Shown piece after piece: positions 6,044-13,541 of a stretch of DNA of 44,115 bases. Positions within the stretch are counted from its first letter, which is position 1. Every line of letters starts with the position of its first letter. The notes below the pieces were generated by a model. It was not told the DNA's origin and ran no database searches. It was given only the letters and a program-made list of their open reading frames with translations. The DNA comes from a virus, in IMG/VR virus record IMGVR_UViG_3300022756_000002, positions 1 to 44,115 of that record, one strand, 5' to 3'. The position numbers and the translations under genes were made by a program.

Positions 6044-6337
6044 TTAAGTTATCGGATTTTCCTTTTCCGTAAAGTCGACCTCGAACTCCCAGTTCGCTTT
6101 CTGTACGGCCGCATCCAATTTTCGGAGAGCTGATGCAAACTTGTCGTATTCCTTGGTCACCTCAGAGAGAGTGATTTTAGGAATTTGGAATGAAACCTCG
6201 TCGATCTGCTCACTCACATTTTTACGGACAGTTTTTATCTCAAACATCCCGCCTTCACCCAGATGTTTGATCGGCTCCAGTTGTTTCACTTTAGCCTCGA
6301 GTTGTTTTCGCAGTAATAACGCTTGTGCAATTTTCAT
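6044..6337 (-). CDS. DUF6847/septicolysin-like small protein
   Basis: 97 residues. MKIAQALLLRKQLEAKVKQL at the N-terminus is the hallmark opening of a widespread small helical family annotated as septicolysin-like/DUF6847. The remainder (residues 28-97) forms further amphipathic helices, ending AAVQKANWEFEVDF. The family's true function is unclear. ATG 6337 lies two bases after the RHH gene stop, so the two are translated together. Confidence 0.55.
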   Translation of the reverse strand: MKIAQALLLRKQLEAKVKQLEPIKHLGEGGMFEIKTVRKNVSEQIDEVSFQIPKITLSEVTKEYDKFASALRKLDAAVQKANWEFEVDFTEKENPIT

Positions 6338-6339
6338 AA

Positions 6340-6486
6340 TTATTTCCCCCCATCAATTTTATCTTGTAATAGGTTCCGGACTATTTCGGCCTCCGAAATT
6401 TCCAGTTCCTTCGACTTTCTCTTCACCCAAGCCATTTGCTCCTTAGTCACTTGCCAGGCCGTTCGCACCAGCCCCATTTTCTTCAT
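6340..6486 (-). CDS. Ribbon-helix-helix (CopG-like) regulator
   Basis: 48 residues from ATG 6486. AWQVTKEQMAWVKRKSKEL, then EISEAEIVRNLL, reproduces the short beta strand plus two helices of CopG/MetJ-type repressors, which bind palindromic operators as dimers. An upstream start at 6537 would add a hydrophobic stretch and seems less likely. The gene precedes the DUF6847 protein and follows the repeat-rich origin candidate, so autoregulation of the replication block is plausible. Confidence 0.6.
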   Translation of the reverse strand: MKKMGLVRTAWQVTKEQMAWVKRKSKELEISEAEIVRNLLQDKIDGGK

Positions 6487-6636
6487 TGTTACCACTTTAT
6501 TGCACGCTGTTAAAAATAATAAAATCGACCCAGTCATTATATACCTGTGTCTACATAGATGTCAATGGAGGTGTGAATAACCATTTTCCTTGGGGAATTT
6601 CTTCCCGCATTTTTAGTTCGGATTTTGAGTTCGCAT

Positions 6637-6761
6637 TTTTTTAAAAAAATTCTCTTTATTATTATTATACTTCTTGTATTCTTGTACTTCTTATACTTCT
6701 TATACTTCTTGTTTGTGTTATGTTGTGGTTATGTTGTGGTTATGTTGTGGTTATGTTGTGG
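6637..6761. repeat. Iteron array with AT-rich stretch, candidate origin
   Basis: Four exact tandem copies of an 11-bp unit (TTATGTTGTGG) span 6718-6761, starting right after the TAA of the winged-helix gene. Next to them are five imperfect TATACTTCT-type units (about 6667-6712) and an AT-only stretch around 6637-6670. Iterons beside an AT-rich unwinding region next to replication-protein genes is the classic layout of a replication origin. Confidence 0.6.
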
Positions 6762-7112
6762 TTATTTCTTCCTGTGGATAGTGGGGACAAGTTGATAATT
6801 TTTCCAATTAAGTATTGTAATTAAACGGAATTTTGAATTCGTCTTTTGTTCAATCTGATGTTCCATTTCGAAGAACTTTAGAATTTTCTGAACAGTATTT
6901 TGGTTTATTCTCGTTTCCATACTAAGCTTTCTACGCCCTGTAACGAACTGTCCCTCCCTCACGATGATTGTTTTATCGTTCCATAAAAATTCCTCCGGCG
7001 CATGATTTACGGAGAGCAGAAGATGCACCCAGAGATGAACGTACCGAGAATTTTTATAGAATCCTTTTTTTTTAAATTTCCTATGAAGTTTTACCCACCC
7101 TTCTTTATCCAT
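6762..7112 (-). CDS. Winged-helix replisome-organiser-like protein
   Basis: About 116 residues from ATG 7112. MDKEGWVKLHRKF, then HLWVHLLLSVNHAP, then EGQFVTGRRKLS and FRLITILNW match the N-terminal winged-helix part of phage replisome organisers and DnaD-like helper proteins, which bind the origin and load the helicase. The longer frame to 7184 adds a poor N-terminus. The C-terminus is short, so a helicase-contact domain is missing or supplied by a partner. The gene's stop touches the 11-bp iterons, a likely target. Confidence 0.7.
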   Translation of the reverse strand: MDKEGWVKLHRKFKKKGFYKNSRYVHLWVHLLLSVNHAPEEFLWNDKTIIVREGQFVTGRRKLSMETRINQNTVQKILKFFEMEHQIEQKTNSKFRLITILNWKNYQLVPTIHRKK

Positions 7113-7253
7113 GCAATAAAAAAACCCCATTGCAAAGTGGAGGCCGAAACAGCTAGCAAATAACTGTTGGAGGTTTCCCCCCACTCCACTTAGCGATAGA
7201 GTTTTTAGTTTGCTATTCTTTCGACGAATATATTATATAAAAAATCGAAAAAA

Positions 7254-7940
7254 TCAATCGTGGGGAAAACCCGAAGGATCCGGATCATCCGTCTTTTCCT
7301 TGAGAATCCCCAAGCCTTCGAGCTCGGCCCGGAGTTGAGTAAATTTGTTTGTATGTTCACCCTCGGGTTCTTCTCCCGCATCTGCATTGTGCATCTCAGA
7401 TTTTTCTAATGAAAAATCACTCATCTTACTTATCTTACTTATCTTACTATCCTCGAGAACTCCTAGAGGTCTCTTAGAGTTCTCTTGGAGTTCTCTAAGA
7501 GCTGATTTTTCTATGTTTTTTAGCTCTGAGAGTTCTCTGAGAGCTCTCTTAGAGTTCTTCTGGAGTTCTCTTAGAGTTTCCTTAGAGCGCACTAAAGGGT
7601 CATCTTTTTTGAAATATTTTTTGTCCTGTAGCACCAGAAGGCTTTTCTCTTTTTGATATTCAGTTGCCTTAAACCAGCGTTTATCAAGCCAGTTATTTTT
7701 ATTCCAATCGGTGATTACAATTACGCCTTGTCCGCAGTGGATAATGTAACCTTTATTTTCCAGTTCAGTTAAATCTTCCTTGAAAATTTTATAAGTATTC
7801 AAGATACCCCGAGGGAAAATAAAACCCTCATCATCGGCAAACATACCCAGTAAAAAATATGCCGCAATATTGGAGGGGGAGAGATCCATGAAGTCATAGG
7901 TCTCTATTATATTTCTGTCGAACATTCGTTTCGATGCCAA
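7254..7940 (-). CDS. Phage replisome organiser / replication initiator
   Basis: 228 residues starting at TTG 7940, preceded by AAGGAAG. The N-terminal 100 residues (KRMFDRNIIETYDFMDL, YFLLGMFADDEGFIFPR, VIVITDWNKNN) match the winged-helix domain of Gram-positive-phage replication initiators. Residues about 122-160 contain RELQKNSKR-type repeats arising from tandem DNA repeats, and the rest is low-complexity and acidic. It is the first gene after the late-region terminators, so it probably heads the early operon. No replicative helicase or primase is encoded, so host enzymes would be recruited. Confidence 0.75.
   Translation of the reverse strand: MASKRMFDRNIIETYDFMDLSPSNIAAYFLLGMFADDEGFIFPRGILNTYKIFKEDLTELENKGYIIHCGQGVIVITDWNKNNWLDKRWFKATEYQKEKSLLVLQDKKYFKKDDPLVRSKETLRELQKNSKRALRELSELKNIEKSALRELQENSKRPLGVLEDSKISKISKMSDFSLEKSEMHNADAGEEPEGEHTNKFTQLRAELEGLGILKEKTDDPDPSGFPHD
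7459..7585. repeat. Direct and inverted repeats inside the initiator gene
   Basis: Variants of CTTAGAGTTCTC and GGAGTTCTCTAAGAG recur at least eight times, often as inverted pairs, within the initiator coding sequence. Repeats inside a replication gene can be the origin itself, as in lambda O. They also explain the repetitive RELQ/NSKR peptide. Confidence 0.6.
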
Positions 7941-7981
7941 TTTATTTTGCTTCCTTAGTTATGCTTTATAATTTAAAACGC

Positions 7982-8003
7982 AAAAACCACCCAAAAAGGG
8001 TGG
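7982..8003 (-). terminator. Rho-independent terminator for late leftward transcripts
   Basis: On the minus strand CCACCC, TTTTT, GGGTGG is followed by TTTTTGCG. The perfect 6-bp stem lies between the lysis genes and the early initiator gene, separating late from early transcription. Confidence 0.75.
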
Positions 8004-8139
8004 CGTTTACGTTGTTCCTCACAACAACAAAAAAACTCAGGTAAAAATTCTTTTGTTGTTGTTCGTTGTGAGGGAAACACTTCAAAATTATACTATAAAT
8101 TTTTCTCTGTCAAAAATTATCTGTTGATAACTTAAACCA

Positions 8140-8165
8140 AAAGGCCGACTTTCGCGTCGGCCTTT
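8140..8165 (-). terminator. Perfect 10-bp terminator hairpin
   Basis: AAAGGCCGAC (8140-8149) pairs fully with GTCGGCCTTT (8156-8165). The minus-strand product ends in CCTTTTGGTTT, a usable U tract. Confidence 0.65.
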
Positions 8166-8235
8166 GAAATACAAATTTGTATGGCATATCCCACAAGAGG
8201 GGAGTAGCATCTCTACTATATCACATCCTATAAAA

Positions 8236-8261
8236 AACGTAAAGCCCCTATGACAGGGGCT
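8236..8261 (-). terminator. Terminator hairpin with T-rich tail
   Basis: AGCCCCT (minus) pairs with AGGGGCT across a 5-nt loop and is followed by TTACGTTTTTTA. This is a credible Rho-independent terminator inside the hairpin series. Confidence 0.6.
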
Positions 8262-8411
8262 CTGCGTCGCGAGTCTACCTGGAGCCGTCTCCAGAAAAGT
8301 GGCAGTTAAAAATATAAACTTCTGCCACACTGAGTGAAATTAACAAACCGCTCAGCCCATTCATTATAGTACACAAATAGGTGAGAAGCTACGGAACTTC
8401 TCACCTAGAAC

Positions 8412-8585
8412 TCACTTCTTTGATTTTTTTTCCGGCTTAGGATCAATAAAGATAGCCGTCAGGTCGTAAGTCATCTCCTGCTTACACATTTTGCAAACCG
8501 CGTGCAGGATAATTTTCCTCTCCTCAAATTGTATAAAGAACGCCAGCTCGCGGCAGATACTGCACTCGTACTTAATCTTCGCCAT
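8412..8585 (-). CDS. Zinc-ribbon small protein
   Basis: 57 residues. CSIC (8-11) and CKMC (31-34) form a two-knuckle zinc ribbon, followed by a Lys-rich tail (PKPEKKSKK). A very strong AGGAGG with 5-nt spacing precedes ATG 8585, one of the best ribosome sites in the genome. It is the last gene of the late operon, just before the 11-bp-stem hairpin at 8378-8407. Likely roles are nucleic-acid binding or regulation late in infection; no family is named. Confidence 0.7.
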   Translation of the reverse strand: MAKIKYECSICRELAFFIQFEERKIILHAVCKMCKQEMTYDLTAIFIDPKPEKKSKK

Positions 8586-8669
8586 TTGTACCTCCTCTCG
8601 ATATTTTAAAATAAAAGAACTCCGTCGGGAGTTCTTTTATGCATGGTTGCATCAATTATATCAATATCA

Positions 8670-8912
8670 TTATTCCGATGCTACAGTCGCCTTCACGCCG
8701 GAATATAATCCCGCCGCCGAGAGACCGACCACTATGCCTTCTATTACCATCATTCCGGAAAACATGAAACCGCTAGCAGAATATACCCCGAGGATGCCAA
8801 GAAGAATGGCAAGAGTGGGAATATAGTTTGTAGAGACTCCCGTGAGCTTCACTGCTTGAACGACGCCCACTACCACCGGAACGAGAATCATAAACGTTGT
8901 AGAAATTTCCAT
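8670..8912 (-). CDS. Holin-like membrane protein
   Basis: 80 residues and almost entirely hydrophobic. There are two or three membrane segments (TTFMILVPVVVGVVQAV, IPTLAILLGILGVYSA, GMMVIEGIVVGLSAAGL) and a short polar C-terminus. Size, topology and location directly after the endolysin gene in the transcript make a holin the best call. Holins form lesions that release endolysin. Sequence alone cannot prove this, and no canonical dual start is seen. Confidence 0.65.
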   Translation of the reverse strand: MEISTTFMILVPVVVGVVQAVKLTGVSTNYIPTLAILLGILGVYSASGFMFSGMMVIEGIVVGLSAAGLYSGVKATVASE

Positions 8913-8942
8913 AAATATAATTAAATTATTATAATGACGACC

Positions 8943-9899
8943 TTAAATTAGCAGATTTAAAACCGCCCGGGTACGGGGACCGGCTATGCCATCTGCTACC
9001 AAATTATATTTTGTCTGGAAGGTTTTCACCGCCAGTAGTGTTTTCGGACCGAAGGAACCGTCCACCAATAAACCGCTGTCCAATTCCTTATTTAGAAGCT
9101 GCTGCAACTTTTTAATAGCATCTCCTTTAGTTCCTAGTCTCATCGTCTGCGTAAATTTAAAAGGAGGAACGGGAATCTCCGGAGTGAAGAAAATGCCTCC
9201 CGAGGCGCGTTTAGATAGAAATTCTTCCGTTAATAATCTCTGTCCCTTTCTATCCATCGTAGTGTTATGCCCCGTAGAATCCTCTACCAGCACGACTTTT
9301 TTACCCCCATGAATGAAGTAATCGATAGCGCATACCATGTGACCAAAATCATAATCGGAATCGTCCTTGCCGTTATAGGTAGGAATCGGCGCAGTCCATT
9401 CACTTTTATAACAATGCAGAGTTATCATGCAATGCTTTCTTGTTTCAATGGCCTCGGCCACCTCTTCAATGATTTTAGGATTCACAAAAAAATACCCGCC
9501 GATCTTCAAAAGAGTGTCCGCTGTCACCAGTGAGTCCATTTTTAGTTCATTGATATTTTGCGAGACATCTTCTTTCTCCAGGCAAGTGCCGAAATTTTTC
9601 AATACATAGCCGATATTTGCCAGATACATTCCGCCTTCCGGAAAATTACTTCTTCTCCTATAGGGTGGATGAGCAGACAGAACTTGGAATAAAAATGTTT
9701 CCATTGCCTTGGCCCCGCTTTGCCCCACACAAGAGAGGGAACCGTCCTGATATCTCGGAATATATTTCTTCCATTGTTCTTTTGGTTTTTCCGCCCAGGT
9801 AACCAGTAATGCATCTTCCGTTTGCAGATGATAGTCCTTCGCTTTTTCTTCTAGCGGTCGGGGGTCTTTAGCTAAACCATCCCTGAAGATTTTATCCAA
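8943..9899 (-). CDS. Endolysin: papain-like cysteine peptidase plus peptidoglycan-binding domain
   Basis: 318 residues from TTG 9899, which overlaps the upstream stop region. Residues about 50-235 look like a C1/C39-type cysteine peptidase: SCVGQSGAKAME with Cys57, GHMVCAIDY with His187, and VEDSTGHN as the third catalytic region. Residues about 253-318 are a PG_binding_1 domain (MRLGTKGDAIKKLQQLLN, VDGSFGPKTLLAVKTFQ). It probably cuts the peptide bridges of the cell wall. No signal peptide is visible, so a holin is needed. A cysteine peptidase in place of a glycosidase or amidase is uncommon among well-studied phages. Confidence 0.8.
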   Translation of the reverse strand: MDKIFRDGLAKDPRPLEEKAKDYHLQTEDALLVTWAEKPKEQWKKYIPRYQDGSLSCVGQSGAKAMETFLFQVLSAHPPYRRRSNFPEGGMYLANIGYVLKNFGTCLEKEDVSQNINELKMDSLVTADTLLKIGGYFFVNPKIIEEVAEAIETRKHCMITLHCYKSEWTAPIPTYNGKDDSDYDFGHMVCAIDYFIHGGKKVVLVEDSTGHNTTMDRKGQRLLTEEFLSKRASGGIFFTPEIPVPPFKFTQTMRLGTKGDAIKKLQQLLNKELDSGLLVDGSFGPKTLLAVKTFQTKYNLVADGIAGPRTRAVLNLLI

Positions 9900-10136
9900 T
9901 TATTTGATTTTAATCTGATAATTATTGAGTGTCTGTTTGATGTTAGAAATATCGTTCTGAATAGTAGCGATACTGACATTGATTTGATTTATCTGTGTGC
10001 TGGTTATTTCCAAAGTTTGAAGATCTTTTTCTAAGCTTGTAATACGGTTGGCAACATTGTTCCATGTCCAAACAATAGTTGCGAAGAAAACTATCAGAAA
10101 CCAATTATCCCGTAAAGTTTGTAATAAGTCAGTCAT
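9900..10136 (-). CDS. Single-span membrane protein with coiled coil, spanin/holin-like
   Basis: 78 residues. NWFLIVFFATIVWTW (11-25) is one membrane span. The rest is a heptad-rich helix (ITSLEKDLQTLEITSTQI onward) on one side of the membrane. It is immediately upstream of the endolysin, and its stop adjoins the endolysin start. The layout matches i-spanin or accessory holin proteins. For a Gram-positive-type wall an accessory holin is more likely. Confidence 0.55.
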   Translation of the reverse strand: MTDLLQTLRDNWFLIVFFATIVWTWNNVANRITSLEKDLQTLEITSTQINQINVSIATIQNDISNIKQTLNNYQIKIK

Positions 10137-10230
10137 AATCTTGTTTATCTTCCATATTTTTGCGTTCCTGTTTACGCATTAACGCATACCTTTTTCCAAG
10201 GCCATGAACACGAACGCAAATATACGAAAA

Positions 10231-10641
10231 CTAAGCGGAAAACCAGTCCTTTACGAGTTCTTCGTTATCTGACGGAGGCGGTAAGTCAATCTCGACTGCC
10301 TCTGCTTTAGCAGCTGCGTCAAAAGCGGCGTCTGCCTTATCGTACGTTCCCAATAGCTCTGCTAAAAGAGCGTCAGCAACTGTGCCATCAGTAACATGCT
10401 TTCTAACCACGCTTTCGGTATATGCGCGTCGAAACGAATTTTGAGCGGTAATTCCCGAAAGTACGTTGGCTATGTTTTCTTGAAGTTCACTTACTGTAAT
10501 TTCTTCTGCCATATCTTTATCATTATCTGAATCTAAGTCGAAATTAGAATCAGAATCTTTAACTCCTAATAATCCCACACCCTCGACTCCAGGATGTTTT
10601 TTCTTTGGTTTCTTTGTCTTTTTTACTTTCTTTTTCGGCAT
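10231..10641 (-). CDS. Hypothetical protein with Lys-rich tail at the N-terminus
   Basis: 136 residues in three parts: a very basic start (MPKKKVKKTKKPKKKHPG), an acidic linker (SDSNFDLDSDNDKD) and a helical C-terminal domain with Ala-rich helices. The mix suggests nucleic-acid or cell-wall contact, but no family is recognised. It lies between the spike gene and the lysis genes, so a late role is expected. Confidence 0.6.
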   Translation of the reverse strand: MPKKKVKKTKKPKKKHPGVEGVGLLGVKDSDSNFDLDSDNDKDMAEEITVSELQENIANVLSGITAQNSFRRAYTESVVRKHVTDGTVADALLAELLGTYDKADAAFDAAAKAEAVEIDLPPPSDNEELVKDWFSA

Positions 10642-10660
10642 AATTTAGTATACCAAAAAA

Positions 10661-13360
10661 TTAAATTCCTACCCAAGCCGCCCCGTTGTAAAACACCACA
10701 CAATTCACCGCTCCTCCGCCGGTAGGAGCAACGCCTTTGGCGGCGACTGCCGTCAGTTGATCAGTAACAAAAGCTATATCTCCCAGAACTCCCACAGGTA
10801 ACGATGCCACTGCATAGCCCTTTAATCTTAAGGTAGCCGCCGCTCCGCTTAAAACAAACTTACCTGTCTGGCTGATTGAAGCGAGAACACCAGCGCTACT
10901 TTTGAACTGCGCAATATCGCCGGTCGAAGAAGCATGGGTCTGCTGAAGAATAACAGCCGGATTAGCATCAGCGACGTTACGAGAAATAATTGTGCCTGCC
11001 GCCGCAACATTGACATAGGCATTACCTAAACTGGATGCGTTGGCCATCCCGTTAGGGGTGAAGATCGTCCCCCCGCTAGTTACAGTGAATTTAGTTGAAC
11101 CATTTAGGAGGAAGGCCAAAAAATTACCGGTGAAAGCGGTTAAAGCATTCACCCCCCAATAAGTACCACCCGCACTTAAAGCTGCCCAGCCGGAATAAGG
11201 AGTTGCACCAATATAGAAAAGAGGCTGGGTATTAGTGGAAGCGGAAGCATCGGTGTTTATAATGGCGCTTGGGACCGTAAGCACTCCAACATCATCAATA
11301 GTGCCAAGAGAGTTCTGAATAAGTTTTCCTGTCGCGCCGTCAAATCTGGCTAGAGCGTTATCTGTTGAGGAGCTTGGGCCAGATACATCGCCATTGCCTG
11401 TTTGAAACAAATGCGAAGCAGAAGCAAATCTAAGAGGAATGATGGCGAAGTTCTCGGCAGAAACAGTCGCCCAAGTTCCCGCCAGAGGTTCAACTGCTAC
11501 ACCACGTTTAATATCAAAAGTCCACGCACCGGTGGGGTTTTCGTTGTAGTTGTAAGCCCAACCTGATACTTCATTGAGATAAGCATTCGGGCCGATTGCT
11601 GGCAGGTCGCCAAATACTTGGTATAACGTTACCGCCATTGTCCAATGCCCGTTTTCCCTAAAGATACTTCGGGGAGCAACGCTCCATGAATAAGCTGAAC
11701 GTAGGGCGGCGCTATTAGCGGTCGTAAAGTTAGCGTTAGCTACATCTCTTAAAGTAATTTGCGTAGCGCTGTCAATGCTGGCTATCCGGCTCAGCATCGG
11801 TGTGCTGTCACTGTCGGCGATGTAAACATATTCATTGGCTTCAAAGACAGAAGTATCGGCTACGGTCACGACAGCTGAAGCGCTTAATGTGTTAGCCGTT
11901 AAATTCTGAACTTTGGTCGGAAGTCCGGTGAGAATTTGTCCTTGCTTGGTGTAGGTTCCTTCCGGGTTGGTGAAAGTTGCCAGACCAGTGGAAAAACTAT
12001 ATCGTCCCGCAACCGTAGTTGCCGCTCCATAAAACAGATAGTAAGTTGAACCCACTTTCTTGACATCGCCGGTCTGCAGAACGGTATCATCGAATTGTCC
12101 GATCGTTCCGACTGTTAAAACTTGCCCGAACTTAGTCCAAGTTATCCCATCCGCCGAAGTTGCATAAGCCAGATTCTCAACGTCCGAGCTGTTGCGTCCC
12201 GCGTACCACATCTTCCAACGCTTTGCAGGATTGACTTCGTCCGCTTCATAAACAACTGTGGGAAACATAGCTCGGCGTTCATCCACCGAACCGGCAGTAC
12301 CATTAGCGATTATCGGATTGCCTGAATATTTGGTAAATGTCCGGCCATAATCCTTAGAAATTGCCAAACCTATTTGAAAACGATCTGTAGAGGAACGCCA
12401 ACCGGCGTAATAGAGATAGATAATATTATTGACCACGACAACCCAGGGATCTTTTACAACATTCGCTTCCCAAGTGGCAGGTACTGGTGCTAGAAAAGGA
12501 TTATTACCATCCGCTATCCAATCCACCCCGTCAATGGAAAAAGCTTGACCTATACTGTAAGCATTACCGGCGGCGCCCCCATTATAAAAGGCCTGGTAAC
12601 CGGGACGGATGTTTCCGGAAACCTGTTCCTGCGTAACCGCTATTTCTTTAGTTGAAAGTAGATTAGTGACAGTAATATTGTGAAAAGTCTGATCACTGCT
12701 CGGCGCTTCCGCGATACGCAATTCATCGATTTGCCCCTGCAGACCCATAGCTAATTTGCGGAAGTCCGGCATCCCGTATGTATTGATATTATGTTCAAAG
12801 TTTTTGCCGAAGTCCGTGGACCATTCTTTTCTTAGTTCTTCCCGGAATGTTTTCAAATCCGGCGGTTCGGTAACCGTAATTCTCTCCAGGCGATCATTTA
12901 AAGATCCGATCTCTGCCATTATAGGAGAGGGATCGTACTCTACTCGCTCCGTGGTATGCATCGTTTCCTTAATTATCTGCGGAGGACTTTCTAATTTTAT
13001 TTCTTTGACGATCTTATTTATTACCTGCGGCGCTGTGATATATTTTTTAGCTACCGCATGCGCTATCTCTACCGCTTCTTCTTTTGTAACCCAAACTTTT
13101 TTTACTTCCTCGAGCGTGCTTTTCAATTCTTCAAAGCTCGGCCTCTCGCCGCGGCGTACCACTTCGGCCTCCGCCTTAGCCGCGCGATACTCTTCCGGCG
13201 TGTAGCCGAACTTTTTCAGGATTGCCTCCCGCGCCTTATCCACCATCAGGTCGTATTCCACACTGGTTATGCTCACTCCCTCCTTCAGCGCTTCGAGTTC
13301 CAGCTCCGCGTACGCGCGGTTTAAGATTTTGTATATTTTTTTTAATTCCTTCTGAGTCAT
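10661..13360 (-). CDS. Tail spike/fibre with five-bladed-propeller glycosidase-like domain
   Basis: 899 residues. Residues 1-220 are charged and helical, probably the particle-attaching stalk. Residues about 245-640 repeat a pattern typical of GH32/43/68/130-like beta-propellers and sialidase folds (RPGYQAFYNGG, SIDGVDWIADGNNPF, KDPWVVVVNNIIYLYYAG, SKDYGRTFTKYSGNPI, FDDTVLQTGDVKKVGSTYYL). The C-terminal 250 residues are beta-rich with Gly/Ser/Thr repeats, as in trimeric fibres. It probably recognises and may cleave a host surface glycan. Catalytic acids cannot be assigned with certainty. Start ATG 13360 is clear. Confidence 0.7.
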   Translation of the reverse strand: MTQKELKKIYKILNRAYAELELEALKEGVSITSVEYDLMVDKAREAILKKFGYTPEEYRAAKAEAEVVRRGERPSFEELKSTLEEVKKVWVTKEEAVEIAHAVAKKYITAPQVINKIVKEIKLESPPQIIKETMHTTERVEYDPSPIMAEIGSLNDRLERITVTEPPDLKTFREELRKEWSTDFGKNFEHNINTYGMPDFRKLAMGLQGQIDELRIAEAPSSDQTFHNITVTNLLSTKEIAVTQEQVSGNIRPGYQAFYNGGAAGNAYSIGQAFSIDGVDWIADGNNPFLAPVPATWEANVVKDPWVVVVNNIIYLYYAGWRSSTDRFQIGLAISKDYGRTFTKYSGNPIIANGTAGSVDERRAMFPTVVYEADEVNPAKRWKMWYAGRNSSDVENLAYATSADGITWTKFGQVLTVGTIGQFDDTVLQTGDVKKVGSTYYLFYGAATTVAGRYSFSTGLATFTNPEGTYTKQGQILTGLPTKVQNLTANTLSASAVVTVADTSVFEANEYVYIADSDSTPMLSRIASIDSATQITLRDVANANFTTANSAALRSAYSWSVAPRSIFRENGHWTMAVTLYQVFGDLPAIGPNAYLNEVSGWAYNYNENPTGAWTFDIKRGVAVEPLAGTWATVSAENFAIIPLRFASASHLFQTGNGDVSGPSSSTDNALARFDGATGKLIQNSLGTIDDVGVLTVPSAIINTDASASTNTQPLFYIGATPYSGWAALSAGGTYWGVNALTAFTGNFLAFLLNGSTKFTVTSGGTIFTPNGMANASSLGNAYVNVAAAGTIISRNVADANPAVILQQTHASSTGDIAQFKSSAGVLASISQTGKFVLSGAAATLRLKGYAVASLPVGVLGDIAFVTDQLTAVAAKGVAPTGGGAVNCVVFYNGAAWVGI

Positions 13361-13394
13361 TGATTTATTATTGTGTCTGTGCTAGTGTTGATAT

Positions 13395-13541
13395 ATGGAT
13401 AAAATTATCGGGTTTGGATTGTTGGTTGTATTTATGTTTGGACTATATTTCGTAGGGACTTTGTTCCGTACTGATCCGTCTCCCCGCGGAGTTCCCGATG
13501 ATATGGTTGGTAATTGCACAATGTACGGTGATTGTTACTAA
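13395..13541 (+). CDS. Candidate opposite-strand small membrane protein
   Basis: 48 residues, plus strand, inside an otherwise leftward region. IIGFGLLVVFMFGLYFVG (4-21) is a clear membrane span. The short tail ends NCTMYGDCY with two Cys. TTGATT-17 nt-TAGTGT lies just before it, giving an almost leaderless transcript. It overlaps the stop of the neighbouring ejection gene by four bases. It could be a moron-type gene acting on the host membrane. The promoter is weak and the frame short, so it may be spurious. Confidence 0.4.
   Translation: MDKIIGFGLLVVFMFGLYFVGTLFRTDPSPRGVPDDMVGNCTMYGDCY

Larger units (their letters stand above)
8004..8411. other. Hairpin-rich non-coding region downstream of lysis genes
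   Basis: About 400 bp without a credible gene but with at least seven stem-loops. They are CCTCACAA/TTGTGAGG (8017-8073), AAAGGCCGAC/GTCGGCCTTT (8140-8165), AGCCCCT/AGGGGCT (8243-8261), CTGGAG/CTCCAG (8279-8294), GTGGCAG/CTGCCAC (8299-8328), CTGAG/CTCAG (8330-8355) and TAGGTGAGAAG/CTTCTCACCTA (8378-8407). Several are followed by T runs on the minus strand and would stop or protect transcripts. The series could equally encode small RNAs. Confidence 0.6.

Noticed and set aside
8088-8330. 80-residue minus-strand open frame in the post-lysis gap
   Set aside because: It crosses five hairpins, has no family signature and poor composition; the hairpins explain the region better.
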